Below, one piece after another: positions 9,088 to 17,514 of a stretch of DNA of 64,000 bases. Location of the stretch: NCBI GenBank assembly GCA_017623295.1, contig JAGAPK010000016.1:1-64000 (forward strand), given 5' to 3'. The stretch comes from Lachnospiraceae bacterium. GTDB lineage: Bacteria > Bacillota > Clostridia > Lachnospirales > Lachnospiraceae. Position 1 is the stretch's first letter, and each line of letters begins with the position of its first letter. Both the position numbers and the translations under genes were made by a program. Below the pieces are notes generated by a model. It did no database searches. It saw nothing but the letters and a program-made list of their open reading frames with translations, and was not told the DNA's origin.

Positions 9088-10204
9088 CCTGTTTCCTCCA
9101 TCCCGCTGCTATTTTTTCTTTTAATTCGTCAAAAGATTTCAAACCGCTTAACGCATCATAGGAAGCAACACACGAAGCCCCTGTTGCTGCTGCAAGCTGC
9201 ACACATTCTTCCAGCGGATAACCGTCTAACATCGCTGTAAGAAAAGCTGCTATGCTGGTATCACCGGCACCCGTTCCTGATAAAACAGCCTCCGGAATAA
9301 AAGATTTTTCAAAACCTTCTTTTGCCGCCCAGCTATCAATATTTAATTCTGTTTTGGGTCCTATTCCTTGTAAAGTTGCCTTGTCCGCTGTCCGATAATA
9401 CATTCCCTTAGCCCCACATTTTATCAGCACTACTTTTGCACCATATTCCATGCATTTATCTGCCAACGGTTTAATATCCTTATCCACATCGAGAATCTCT
9501 GTAATATCCCTGCCGTCTGCTCTTTCCTGCCACGCACAAAAACATTCCTTATCAAGCATATAGCAAAGTTCTTCCACACTTGGAACGAAAAAATCCACAT
9601 ATGGCAATAATCTTCTCAAAATAATATTCCAATCTACCTTCCCGGCTTCCGAGTCTGCATCTACTGCTGCCATATCTAAGGATGTAGCCGTTCCATTTTC
9701 CTTCACATGTTTCATCATCTCGATTAAATGAACGCCTTCCTTTTCATACATGGATGCCATCAGTGTTGGATATCCAAAGTGAAACAAGGCAGCTTCCTTC
9801 AACGATTCTTCCTGAATATCCGAAACATCAAATGTATTATTTGCACCGGGATTATGTAGAAAAATGCGGTCGATTCCAGGTATTGCAAGCACAACCGAAT
9901 AAGATGTGGATTCTTCTTCCGATAAAATCATTCCATCATCCGCATCATACTTCTTCAAAATATTTAAAACCATTTCACCAAAAGCATCTTTGCCAATCTT
10001 TCCCATCAGCAAGGTATCCGCACCAAGAATTTTCATTGCCAGACCAGTATTTGCTACTGCTCCGCCAGTATGTACATCTGCCGCTCCCATTTGAATTAAT
10101 TTTCCGGGTGCTAATACATCTGATAAATGATTCATTTTTTTACCCGTAAAAATAGGTGTAATATCCAGACAGATATGACCTGCTACTATTACTTTTTTCT
10201 TCAT
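9077..10204 (-). CDS. PfkB-family carbohydrate kinase
   Basis: At 375 residues this sugar kinase is longer than the usual 300-330. The N-terminal PfkB glycine region (DVHTGGAVANTGLAMKILGA) and the C-terminal ATP-site signature (AVLSGTGAGDTSIAAFLTAML, with catalytic Asp in GAGD) are intact. Extra length comes mainly from a segment at about 215-240. The RBS AAAGGA precedes the ATG. Overlap with the aldolase indicates a two-step phosphorylation-cleavage unit. No transporter or isomerase flanks it, so the sugar (fructose 1-phosphate, tagatose 6-phosphate or another) is unknown. Confidence 0.85.
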   Translation of the reverse strand: MKKKVIVAGHICLDITPIFTGKKMNHLSDVLAPGKLIQMGAADVHTGGAVANTGLAMKILGADTLLMGKIGKDAFGEMVLNILKKYDADDGMILSEEESTSYSVVLAIPGIDRIFLHNPGANNTFDVSDIQEESLKEAALFHFGYPTLMASMYEKEGVHLIEMMKHVKENGTATSLDMAAVDADSEAGKVDWNIILRRLLPYVDFFVPSVEELCYMLDKECFCAWQERADGRDITEILDVDKDIKPLADKCMEYGAKVVLIKCGAKGMYYRTADKATLQGIGPKTELNIDSWAAKEGFEKSFIPEAVLSGTGAGDTSIAAFLTAMLDGYPLEECVQLAAATGASCVASYDALSGLKSFDELKEKIAAGWRKQDVS

Positions 10205-10398
10205 ATTTTTCCTTTCTTAGCAAATTTATTGCAAACATCTGATAATACAATTATAACCGATTAAAAGGTCGGAAAGAAGGAAAAATATGCTTTTTATTCT
10301 TATTTTTAATTCTTATAAATTTGCCAATTTGTAAATTTCATAATACAATATATCTGACTTAATTAAAGAGTATCTGATGAGTCAGAAAGGAATCCAGC

Positions 10399-11052
10399 AT
10401 GAAACCTATTATTCGCAAAGAAAACGTAAAATCTTTATTTGACTCTAAATTTATCAAGGTATTTGATTTGCAATACGAAGAGGGCAAGCATTATTTTGAT
10501 GCCACCAGAAGACCTTTTGAAAAAATTGTAGCAATCAAATCAGATGCAGAATTTCGTCAAATGCTTCCTGATGCCGTAACCTGTGTTGTGATTCTAAAAG
10601 TCAAAAACGAAAGTCCAAAACTTCTGATGACAAAGGAATATCGCTATCCTACCGGTCAGTTCTTAATGAGTCCTCCGGCCGGTCTTTTAGATTCTGAGGA
10701 TGAAACCGAAGAAAATCCCATTCTATCTGCTGCCAGAAGAGAAATTAAAGAAGAAACCGGATTGGATATACAAGAAAAAGATACTTTGTTTGTAATCAAT
10801 CCATTATTATTTTCCTCGCCGGGAATGACGGATGAAAGCAATGCTCTTGCCTGCGCTGTCATAAATCTGGACAATCTTTCTTCCCTTTCACAGGAAGGGG
10901 CCGTTGGTACGGAATGTTTCGACGGTTTTGTGCTTCTGTCCACAGAGGAAGCAAAAGAAATGTTGAAAACAGGAAAAGATAAAGATGGTATTTTCTATTC
11001 TGTTTATACCTGGGCTTCTCTTATGTATTTTATATCTGATTTATGGAGGTAA
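10399..11052 (+). CDS. Nudix hydrolase, ADP-ribose pyrophosphatase-like
   Basis: The 217-residue product has a Nudix domain with the core RREIKEETGLDI at about residues 113-124, giving the metal-binding REUxEE residues. The Gly that begins the Nudix box (PPAGLLDSEDETEENPI) is about five residues farther from the RE pair than in the canonical box, a small insertion. The preceding RYPTGQFLMSPPAG resembles ADP-sugar pyrophosphatases. RBS AAAGGA lies before ATG. A CTGACT/AGTCAG inverted repeat (about 10355-10386) lies in the leader. It is 3 bases from the DUF2971 gene and clearly in the same operon. The exact substrate is unknown. Confidence 0.88.
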   Translation: MKPIIRKENVKSLFDSKFIKVFDLQYEEGKHYFDATRRPFEKIVAIKSDAEFRQMLPDAVTCVVILKVKNESPKLLMTKEYRYPTGQFLMSPPAGLLDSEDETEENPILSAARREIKEETGLDIQEKDTLFVINPLLFSSPGMTDESNALACAVINLDNLSSLSQEGAVGTECFDGFVLLSTEEAKEMLKTGKDKDGIFYSVYTWASLMYFISDLWR

Positions 11053-11055
11053 TTT

Positions 11056-11877
11056 ATGCTATACCATTACACTGACTTTGCAGCTTTCGACGGTATTATC
11101 CGCTGCGCAGAGCTACGGTTAAATAATATTCTGAATATGAACGATGCTGCCGAGATGCGATTGTTTATGAACGGCATCTGTAAAGCAGTCGTTGACAAAT
11201 TAAAAGAGGATGGAGAGAATGATAAAGCTCGTAAAACCGAAGCTTTTTTCGAAAATGAAATGGAAGAAGAGTTCCATTACTCTGCCTATGCAGCATGTTT
11301 CTCTAAATATAGAGATGATGCTGCACAGTGGGAACGATACGGTCATCTTGGACAAGGTGTATGCATTGCCTTTCAAGAAGACCTGATGCAAAAAATGATT
11401 GGTGGTGCCGTATCTCTTCAGGAAGTATATTATCAGGCAGATATGGGAGAACATCGTCTTGTGGATGAATTTTATCAGATTATTAAGGCAGAAAAGAAAT
11501 TCTCAGATAATCTTCCTAAGCTACAGACTCTTATGAACGATGCATGGGTACAGTCAGCCGCTTTTAAGCATCCTTCTTTTGCAAGTGAAAGAGAATTTCG
11601 ATTAGTTGTCTCGCCATTTATTTCTCATGAATTTGCAATCGAGCCCAAATATCATGTAGCTGCGGAACGAATTAAAAAATATTACCCGCTTGATTTAAAT
11701 AGAATGTGTGGCAAACTGAATATGCATTTATCGGATTTGGTCGGTGAAATTATCATCGGTCCGACTTCTTCCCAGTCCCTTCCGATTTTACAGGACTATC
11801 TGGCGGACTCCGGATTAAATGTTTTAAAAGACCGAATCAGCATGTCAGAATGTCCATTGCGAAAACCGACTTCGTAA
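11056..11877 (+). CDS. DUF2971 family protein
   Basis: The product has 273 residues and no signal peptide or membrane helix. It carries the DUF2971 pattern: N-terminal LYHYTDFAAFDGIIRCAELRLNN with a following NMNDAAEM, central CFSKYRDDAAQWERYGHLGQ leading into GVCIAF, and a C-terminal ASEREFRLV. The family has no established biochemical function. By eye, the HYT...I...LRL start followed by later S..W and E-R elements resembles ADP-ribosyltransferase-like folds such as DarT, but this is an impression, not a demonstrated homology. Translational linkage to an ADP-ribose-type Nudix enzyme (gap of 3 bases) makes an NAD/ADP-ribose theme plausible. Confidence 0.82.
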   Translation: MLYHYTDFAAFDGIIRCAELRLNNILNMNDAAEMRLFMNGICKAVVDKLKEDGENDKARKTEAFFENEMEEEFHYSAYAACFSKYRDDAAQWERYGHLGQGVCIAFQEDLMQKMIGGAVSLQEVYYQADMGEHRLVDEFYQIIKAEKKFSDNLPKLQTLMNDAWVQSAAFKHPSFASEREFRLVVSPFISHEFAIEPKYHVAAERIKKYYPLDLNRMCGKLNMHLSDLVGEIIIGPTSSQSLPILQDYLADSGLNVLKDRISMSECPLRKPTS

Positions 11878-11904
11878 GACATTTTTTATAACCTATATAC
11901 AAAA

Positions 11905-11953
11905 ATGAAAGCGCAGGCTATATGTATCATTCACATAGCTTGCGCTTTTTCAT
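11905..11953. terminator. bidirectional terminator between convergent operons
   Basis: AAAGCGCAGGCTAT (11908-11921) pairs with ATAGCTTGCGCTTT (11935-11948). T runs follow on the plus strand and an A-rich stretch precedes, so it can end both the Nudix-DUF2971 transcript and the opposing lipoprotein transcript. Confidence 0.9.
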
Positions 11954-11986
11954 TATGTTTCGTTATGTTTTTCTTTTGTTTCTAAC

Positions 11987-12724
11987 TTATTTCACTGTTA
12001 CAGAAGTAATGTGTGGGTTAACTCCTTCATACCAGTATAAGAAACCTTCCATATCGATTGTGTCACCGATGCTTAAGTTCTTAACTGCATTGTAAACTTC
12101 TGTGGAACTGTCACATAAATAAGACTCAACTGTAAATGTATAAGTTGTTCCATCGATAGAAGCGTTAAAGTATAAATCATCGCCTTCCTGACCGGAACCA
12201 TCCCAGCTGTAAAGGAATGCAACATCATTTCCTGCTTCATCCTGTCCTGCTGCTTCTACTGTCATACCTTTGAAAGATACGAATTTGTTCTGGTGATTGA
12301 TTAATTCATCGGAACCAAGGAGAGAAGTAACATCTTCTGCTTCTGCAATATAGCTTCCTTCTTCGATTTCGAATGTTGCATCAATAATTTCAACTTCGCC
12401 AGACCATTCAGCCTTGTATCCTGTAACTTTAATTTTTGTTCCAACTTCTAACTTCTCATAGTCTTCTTCAGAACATGCCATATCATATAAGAAGTATGCA
12501 CCATCTTTATCCTGTGCATAAACAGTAGCTTTATCTTCCCACCAAGACTGTTTAGCCTGTACATAAGCTTCAATTACTACTTCTGTTTCCAGGTCTGCAG
12601 CAACATATTCTTCATAAGTCATAACACCTTCAGATTTTACATCTGCTTCTTCTGCTTCGGAACCGCATCCTACACATGCAAAAGTAAGTGCAAAAGTTAA
12701 AAGTAACGCTGTAAGTTTTTTCAT
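11987..12724 (-). CDS. secreted lipoprotein with OB-fold-like domains
   Basis: The start was set to the ATG behind GAGGAGAGAACA rather than 25 codons upstream, giving 245 residues. The N-terminus MKKLTALLLTFALTFACVGC is a lipoprotein signal with lipobox ending in CVGC. Two beta-rich modules follow: about 45-120 (VVIEAYVQAKQSWW ... VGTKIKVTGYKAEWSG) and about 135-245 (FVSFKGMTVEA ... LSIGDTIDMEGFLYW). Each resembles the small OB-fold domains of surface lipoproteins and secreted nucleases. No catalytic residues are evident. It has its own promoter and lies downstream of the sugar ABC genes, with no proven link to them. Confidence 0.75.
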   Translation of the reverse strand: MKKLTALLLTFALTFACVGCGSEAEEADVKSEGVMTYEEYVAADLETEVVIEAYVQAKQSWWEDKATVYAQDKDGAYFLYDMACSEEDYEKLEVGTKIKVTGYKAEWSGEVEIIDATFEIEEGSYIAEAEDVTSLLGSDELINHQNKFVSFKGMTVEAAGQDEAGNDVAFLYSWDGSGQEGDDLYFNASIDGTTYTFTVESYLCDSSTEVYNAVKNLSIGDTIDMEGFLYWYEGVNPHITSVTVK

Positions 12725-12790
12725 TGTTCTCTCCTCTTCACTATCTTTAGAATAAATAGTCAAAACTATTTCTTGATAAACTTCGAGATT

Positions 12791-12818
12791 ATTATACATG
12801 AAATTCTCAATAAAGCAA
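12791..12818 (-). promoter_or_regulatory. promoter of the OB-fold lipoprotein gene
   Basis: On the minus strand TTGCTT (12813-12818), 16 bases and TATAAT (12791-12796). The -35 overlaps a GCAATA/TATTGC hairpin (about 12813-12828) that also contains the end of the upstream binding-protein gene. Confidence 0.55.
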
Positions 12819-12823
12819 TAGTA

Positions 12824-14449
12824 TTATTGCCTATTTCTTTTCTTCTTTATCGTTTGAAAAACGACATATATTATAATGAGTACCCATGCTACCCCTAATG
12901 TAGACAATAATACAACTGATGTTTTAGGCAATTCTCCCAAATCGACTTTCTCGGCAGAAACCGCCATCCCTTGACCCCCAAACTGGTCCAGTCGATACAA
13001 AGATATAATATCCTCATACAATTTTTCCATATATGCATCATTAATATCTTCGTCTCGTCTTGCCGACTTTACTGTATTTTCAATCAGCTGACCGGCTGCA
13101 TTTCGAAGAGATGTTGAACCATTAAATACAGGAGTCACAAAAGTATTTTCAATGTTATCAAGCAATAATTCTGTGGCTTCGATTTTCACATCATAATAGG
13201 TGGAATTATCTTCCCCGCTTCTGGACAGATAATCCTGATATTCTGCGGATTCCTGCGCTTTGGATGTCACCGGTACATATCCTTCTGTTTCTGCATATGC
13301 AATCTGAACCTCATTTGTCAGAAGATACTGTGTAAACAACCAGGAAGCCATAACCTCCTGTGGGTCTTCTTTATTAAAAATACAAACCGAAGGTCCCTGT
13401 GATATCATCTGCGGATTTTCCGTATCATATTGTGGAATCGGCATAACTACGGTTTCAAAATCTACAATTTTATCTTCACTGATATCGCAAAGTGGTGCAT
13501 CCGTTCCCATCCATGTAGCACCGGCAGTAGAATCAATTGCAAAAATGCACTGTCCCGCATTCATAAAATTTGCCGGATAACTTGATATTTTAAAGGTAGA
13601 AAATGCTTCACTTTCAGCATGCTCCGCAATTGTATAAAGAATCTCTTCCGTCGTATCATTAAAAAGAAGTATTTCGCCAGCATCCGTAGAATATCCAGCA
13701 TCTTTTTGTTTTAACATCTGAATCATCATATTATCAGTGGACTTATAAATAAAAGGAATCAAAACCTTCTGTCCATTTACCAGAAAATTTCCTTCTGCAT
13801 CCTGCGCCATAGCCGCCTCAGAAACTTCCCAGATAAAATCCCAGGTAAGTGTCTCCGGCAAGGTATATCCCAAAGCTTCTACATAAGTTTTGTTAATATA
13901 ACAGGCCTCCGTAGAACGCATGTAAGGCAACGCATAATAATGGCCTTCAAAAGAACACTCTTCCAGAAACTGTGGAATAATTTCACCTTTAGTAGGGGAA
14001 TCAAAGAGGACTTCACTTCCACCAAGACCATATTTTTCATCTACAAATAAATCTTCCAATGGTACAACCAGATTACTACCCGTCAGATATGTTGCAATAT
14101 GATCCGGATAAGTAATACAGACATTCGGTGTCGTATTCGTAGAAATATTGGTAATAACATCATTATAAATTTTACCGTAATCGGTATACAGTCTGAGATT
14201 CACGGTAATGTTCGGATACAACTCTTCAAAATCGGCAATTGCCTGTTCATAAATAGCAGTCTGTGTTTTATTGGTGTCGTTCTTCGCCCAGAACGTAATC
14301 TCGTATTCTCTGGAAGTATCAAATTCCTCCGGAATTACAAAGGCATCCAACCCTTTCTGTCCATGACATCCGGTAAGAGAAAGGCTGCTGCCAACTACTA
14401 ATATCAATAGAAGAAAAAAAGATATCATTCTTTTGCGCGTTCTTATCAT
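12824..14449 (-). CDS. sugar ABC transporter substrate-binding lipoprotein with C-terminal membrane tail
   Basis: This 541-residue family 1-type solute-binding protein has a lipoprotein signal with LSLTGC lipobox at about 23-28. Binding-protein landmarks include EYEITFWAKNDTN, YALPYMRSTEACYINK, and GSTSLRNAAGQLIENTVKSA near the C-terminus. Unusually, the protein continues into LPKTS, a hydrophobic stretch of about 20 residues (VVLLSTLGVAWVLIIIYVVF) and a basic KKKRNRQ end. That is either a second membrane anchor or a sortase-like sorting signal. It overlaps the preceding permease by 4 bases (ATGA) and is last in the ATPase-permease-permease-SBP operon, an uncommon order. Likely ligand: an oligosaccharide. 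Confidence 0.88.
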   Translation of the reverse strand: MIRTRKRMISFFLLLILVVGSSLSLTGCHGQKGLDAFVIPEEFDTSREYEITFWAKNDTNKTQTAIYEQAIADFEELYPNITVNLRLYTDYGKIYNDVITNISTNTTPNVCITYPDHIATYLTGSNLVVPLEDLFVDEKYGLGGSEVLFDSPTKGEIIPQFLEECSFEGHYYALPYMRSTEACYINKTYVEALGYTLPETLTWDFIWEVSEAAMAQDAEGNFLVNGQKVLIPFIYKSTDNMMIQMLKQKDAGYSTDAGEILLFNDTTEEILYTIAEHAESEAFSTFKISSYPANFMNAGQCIFAIDSTAGATWMGTDAPLCDISEDKIVDFETVVMPIPQYDTENPQMISQGPSVCIFNKEDPQEVMASWLFTQYLLTNEVQIAYAETEGYVPVTSKAQESAEYQDYLSRSGEDNSTYYDVKIEATELLLDNIENTFVTPVFNGSTSLRNAAGQLIENTVKSARRDEDINDAYMEKLYEDIISLYRLDQFGGQGMAVSAEKVDLGELPKTSVVLLSTLGVAWVLIIIYVVFQTIKKKRNRQ

Positions 14450-15321
14450 CCTTTTGTTCCTCCTCTTGATACACCTTCCATTATCTGTTTACGAAATACA
14501 AGAAACAGAACGATCAAAGGCAACGAAATAACTACGACTGCCGCCATCATTGCCGGAATATTTTCACGGCCAAATCCATTCTCACGAATTTCCTGAATTC
14601 CATTGGATACGAGATAATAATTCTCGTCATCAGTAATCAATCTTGGCCAGACATAAGAATTCCAACATTCAATTATTTTTAATATAGTAACAGTTACGAG
14701 TGTTGGCTTTGATATCGGTATCATTACCTTCAACAAATATTTCAAATCAGACGTTCCATCAACTTTTGCTGCATAGTAAAGGCTGTCTGGTATCTGTTCG
14801 AAATTTTCTTTTAATAAATAAATATAAAAGACCGACGTAACTGATGGCAGAATCAATCCCTGAAAGGTATTGCGCATATCCAGATTGGTAATCGTTACAT
14901 AGTTTGTAATAATAACCAGTTCGTTTGGAATCATCATTAAGGAAAGAAATATAACAAAGGCAATATTTTTCCCTTTAAAATCAAGTCTCGCAAATGCAAA
15001 TGCTGCAAGCGTGATTACCACCAGCATAATCGCCGTTGTCGCAATCGTAAAAATAACCGTATTCGTAAGATATCTTCCAAGTGATACCGTTGTAAATGCA
15101 TCCACATAATTCTGCATAGTCGGTGATAATGTAAAAAACTTCGGAATATATTCCGAATTGTACTCCCCATACCCTTTCACAGAAGTTAATATCATCCAGT
15201 AAAAAGGGAAAAGCACAACAACTGCCCAGAAAGCTAATAATGTATAGGTAATTACATTAACAACTGTTTTACGGACTTTGGCATTTTTTTCAATTTTGCC
15301 ATAATCAATTTTATTTTCCAT
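14446..15321 (-). CDS. sugar ABC transporter permease, MalG type
   Basis: This inner-membrane permease has about 291 residues and six predicted helices. The start was placed at the ATG preceded by AGAGG; an ATG 9 codons earlier overlaps the end of the upstream permease. The ATPase-contact EAA loop appears as YYAAKVDGTSDLKYLLKVMIPISKPTL, and the C-terminal part is typical of MalG/AraQ proteins (FLVFRKQIMEGVSRGGTKG). It pairs with the adjacent MalF-type permease and the MsmK/UgpC-type ATPase at 16242-17345. Confidence 0.92.
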   Translation of the reverse strand: MENKIDYGKIEKNAKVRKTVVNVITYTLLAFWAVVVLFPFYWMILTSVKGYGEYNSEYIPKFFTLSPTMQNYVDAFTTVSLGRYLTNTVIFTIATTAIMLVVITLAAFAFARLDFKGKNIAFVIFLSLMMIPNELVIITNYVTITNLDMRNTFQGLILPSVTSVFYIYLLKENFEQIPDSLYYAAKVDGTSDLKYLLKVMIPISKPTLVTVTILKIIECWNSYVWPRLITDDENYYLVSNGIQEIRENGFGRENIPAMMAAVVVISLPLIVLFLVFRKQIMEGVSRGGTKG

Positions 15322-15334
15322 ACGCTCCGACCTC

Positions 15335-16240
15335 TTAATAATGAACATTCTTTTTACTGATTAATAAATTGATGCATGTAATTGTAAGCACAATCGCAAA
15401 CAAAATAATGGCTGCTGCCGATGCATAAGACGGATATCCGCCGCTGTCACCGTAAAGCATATCGTAAACGTAGCCAACGATTGTATTCATTTCCGCAGCA
15501 TTTAAATCCGTACCAAACAATGCAACCACATCACTATACGCTTTAAAAGCACCAATAAATCCTGTGATTACCAGATAGAAAATCATCGGGGAAATCATCG
15601 GAAGCGTAATTCGCATAAAAGTTCTGAATTTTGATGTGCCATCCACCTTAGCAGCATTATAGTACTGTTGATTAACCGAGGAAAGAGCACTCGTCAGAAT
15701 CAGGATCTTAAACGGCAAAACAACCCAGACTGTATAAAAGCACAGTACAAACATTTTCGCCCAATAAGGTCCGTCAATAAAATCCACCGTACTTCCGCCA
15801 AACCAGCCAATAATCAGATTGATAAGTCCATCCGAATATGCCGTCTTTTTGAATAAAATCATAAAAACCAGACCAACAGCCAGTGTGTTCGTTACATAAG
15901 GCAGAAAATAAATTGTCTGAAACAAATTTCTAAGCTTCTCAACAGAACTAAGTCCCACAGAAATGAGCAAAGCAATCCCCGTAGACAACGGTACCGTAAT
16001 AATAACCAAAATGAATGTATTTTTTACCGCCTGCAAAAAATAAGGATCATGCAGAACATAGGAATAATTGTATAAGCCAACACCCTGATAAGTCTGAGAT
16101 GCAAAGTTATATCCTTCTTCAAAGGAATAAATGAAAACATCTATCAGCGGATATACCATGAAAACTCCCAGAAACAGAATCGCCGGCAGAAGATAAAGCC
16201 AGCCTTTCAGGTTATTGTTTTTCAATATTTTTTTCATCAT
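15335..16240 (-). CDS. sugar ABC transporter permease, MalF type
   Basis: This 301-residue protein has six membrane segments starting with GWLYLLPAILFLGVFMVYPL. The EAA loop is QYYNAAKVDGTSKFRTFMRITLPMISP. The ATG begins one base after the ATPase stop, with GAGGT inside the end of the ATPase gene as RBS, so expression is coupled. It forms the heterodimeric pore with the MalG-type permease downstream. The transported sugar is not determinable from these genes; no glycosidase is in this operon. Confidence 0.92.
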   Translation of the reverse strand: MMKKILKNNNLKGWLYLLPAILFLGVFMVYPLIDVFIYSFEEGYNFASQTYQGVGLYNYSYVLHDPYFLQAVKNTFILVIITVPLSTGIALLISVGLSSVEKLRNLFQTIYFLPYVTNTLAVGLVFMILFKKTAYSDGLINLIIGWFGGSTVDFIDGPYWAKMFVLCFYTVWVVLPFKILILTSALSSVNQQYYNAAKVDGTSKFRTFMRITLPMISPMIFYLVITGFIGAFKAYSDVVALFGTDLNAAEMNTIVGYVYDMLYGDSGGYPSYASAAAIILFAIVLTITCINLLISKKNVHY

Positions 16241-16241
16241 A

Positions 16242-17345
16242 TCATTCTACCTCGAAATCAATTCTTTCTTCCGTTTCTCTATTGAAAAGGAATACCTTGC
16301 GAGGCACAAGGGAAAACTTAACAGAGGTATTTTCCATATTTACTTTATTCTCTGTTCCAATAATAGCACGAACGGTTACATTCAATGATGCCTTGTTCGT
16401 AGAAACCACGCTGATATCACGTCCCATAACTTCTACACTACTTAATTCACATTGAAATGCTCCGTCTTCTTTTAAAATAAAACCTTCCGGTCTGATGCCG
16501 ACATAAACTTCCTGATTTGCAACACCCTTGATAGTAAGAACCGCATCTTCACCAATATAAAGTTTGTTCTCTTTCACCTGTCCATTAAATACGTTGATAG
16601 GCGGAGTTCCTAAAAATTTCGCAACAAATAAATTAGTCGGACTGTCATAAACCTCCTGCGGCTTTCCTATCTGCTGCACAACACCATCCTTCATAACAAC
16701 AATCATATCCGAAATACTCATCGCTTCTTCCTGATCATGTGTTACAAAAATCGTTGTAATTTTCGTTTCTCTCTGAATTCTTCTGATTTCTTCTCTTGTC
16801 TGCAATCGCAAACGGGCATCCAGATTAGAAAGAGGCTCATCAAGCAAAAGCACTCGCGGCATTTTTACCAACGCACGGGCAATCGCTACTCGCTGTTGCT
16901 GTCCACCGGAAAGTTCGCCCGGTTTCCGATCCATCAACTCTTCAATCTGAACCAGTTTCGCTGCTTCGTATGCTTTCTTAAGCATCTCGTCTTTAGACAG
17001 CTTGTCCTTTCCCTTCAGATTCTGAAGCGGAAACAAAATATTCTGCTTCACAGTCAGATGCGGATAAAGGGCATAGTTTTGAAATACAAGCCCGATTCCT
17101 CTATTCTCGGGCGGCAAATCGGTTACATCATCTTCTCCAAAGAAAATCTTTCCGCTCGTCGGTTTCAAAAGTCCGCTGATTAAATTAAGCGTTGTACTTT
17201 TACCACAGCCGGAAGGACCAAGCAGACCAATCAGCTTACCGTCCGGAATCTCAAATGTAAAGTCATTGACAGCAATGACATCTTCTTTTTTCTTCCTGTC
17301 ACGACTTGGAAATTTTTTTGTCAGATTCTGTAATACAACTTCCAT
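16242..17345 (-). CDS. sugar ABC transporter ATP-binding protein (UgpC/MsmK-like)
   Basis: The ATPase has 367 residues with Walker A GPSGCGKST (about 43-51), Q-loop VFQNYALYPH, signature LSGGQQQRVAIARALV, Walker B VLLLDEPLSN and H-loop VTHDQEEA. A C-terminal TOBE/MalK-like regulatory domain follows from about residue 240 (VYVGIRPEGFIL). It is first in the four-gene transporter operon. The ATG follows a weak GGAAAGAATAAC region. A second, unlinked ATPase of the same family sits at 33863-34972, so the cell has at least two. Confidence 0.93.
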   Translation of the reverse strand: MEVVLQNLTKKFPSRDRKKKEDVIAVNDFTFEIPDGKLIGLLGPSGCGKSTTLNLISGLLKPTSGKIFFGEDDVTDLPPENRGIGLVFQNYALYPHLTVKQNILFPLQNLKGKDKLSKDEMLKKAYEAAKLVQIEELMDRKPGELSGGQQQRVAIARALVKMPRVLLLDEPLSNLDARLRLQTREEIRRIQRETKITTIFVTHDQEEAMSISDMIVVMKDGVVQQIGKPQEVYDSPTNLFVAKFLGTPPINVFNGQVKENKLYIGEDAVLTIKGVANQEVYVGIRPEGFILKEDGAFQCELSSVEVMGRDISVVSTNKASLNVTVRAIIGTENKVNMENTSVKFSLVPRKVFLFNRETEERIDFEVE

Positions 17346-17514
17346 GTTATTCTTTCCTATCCCTTTCCTAAATAGTTATCTCACATTATACGCAAAAATA
17401 GTGCTTTTTTCAATTATTCCCAGAAATTATATTGCTTTTCAAAAAAAGATGTTGTATTATGAGTTTACATAATTATACTATTATTGTAACCTATTATTAT
17501 TTGGAGGCATACTC

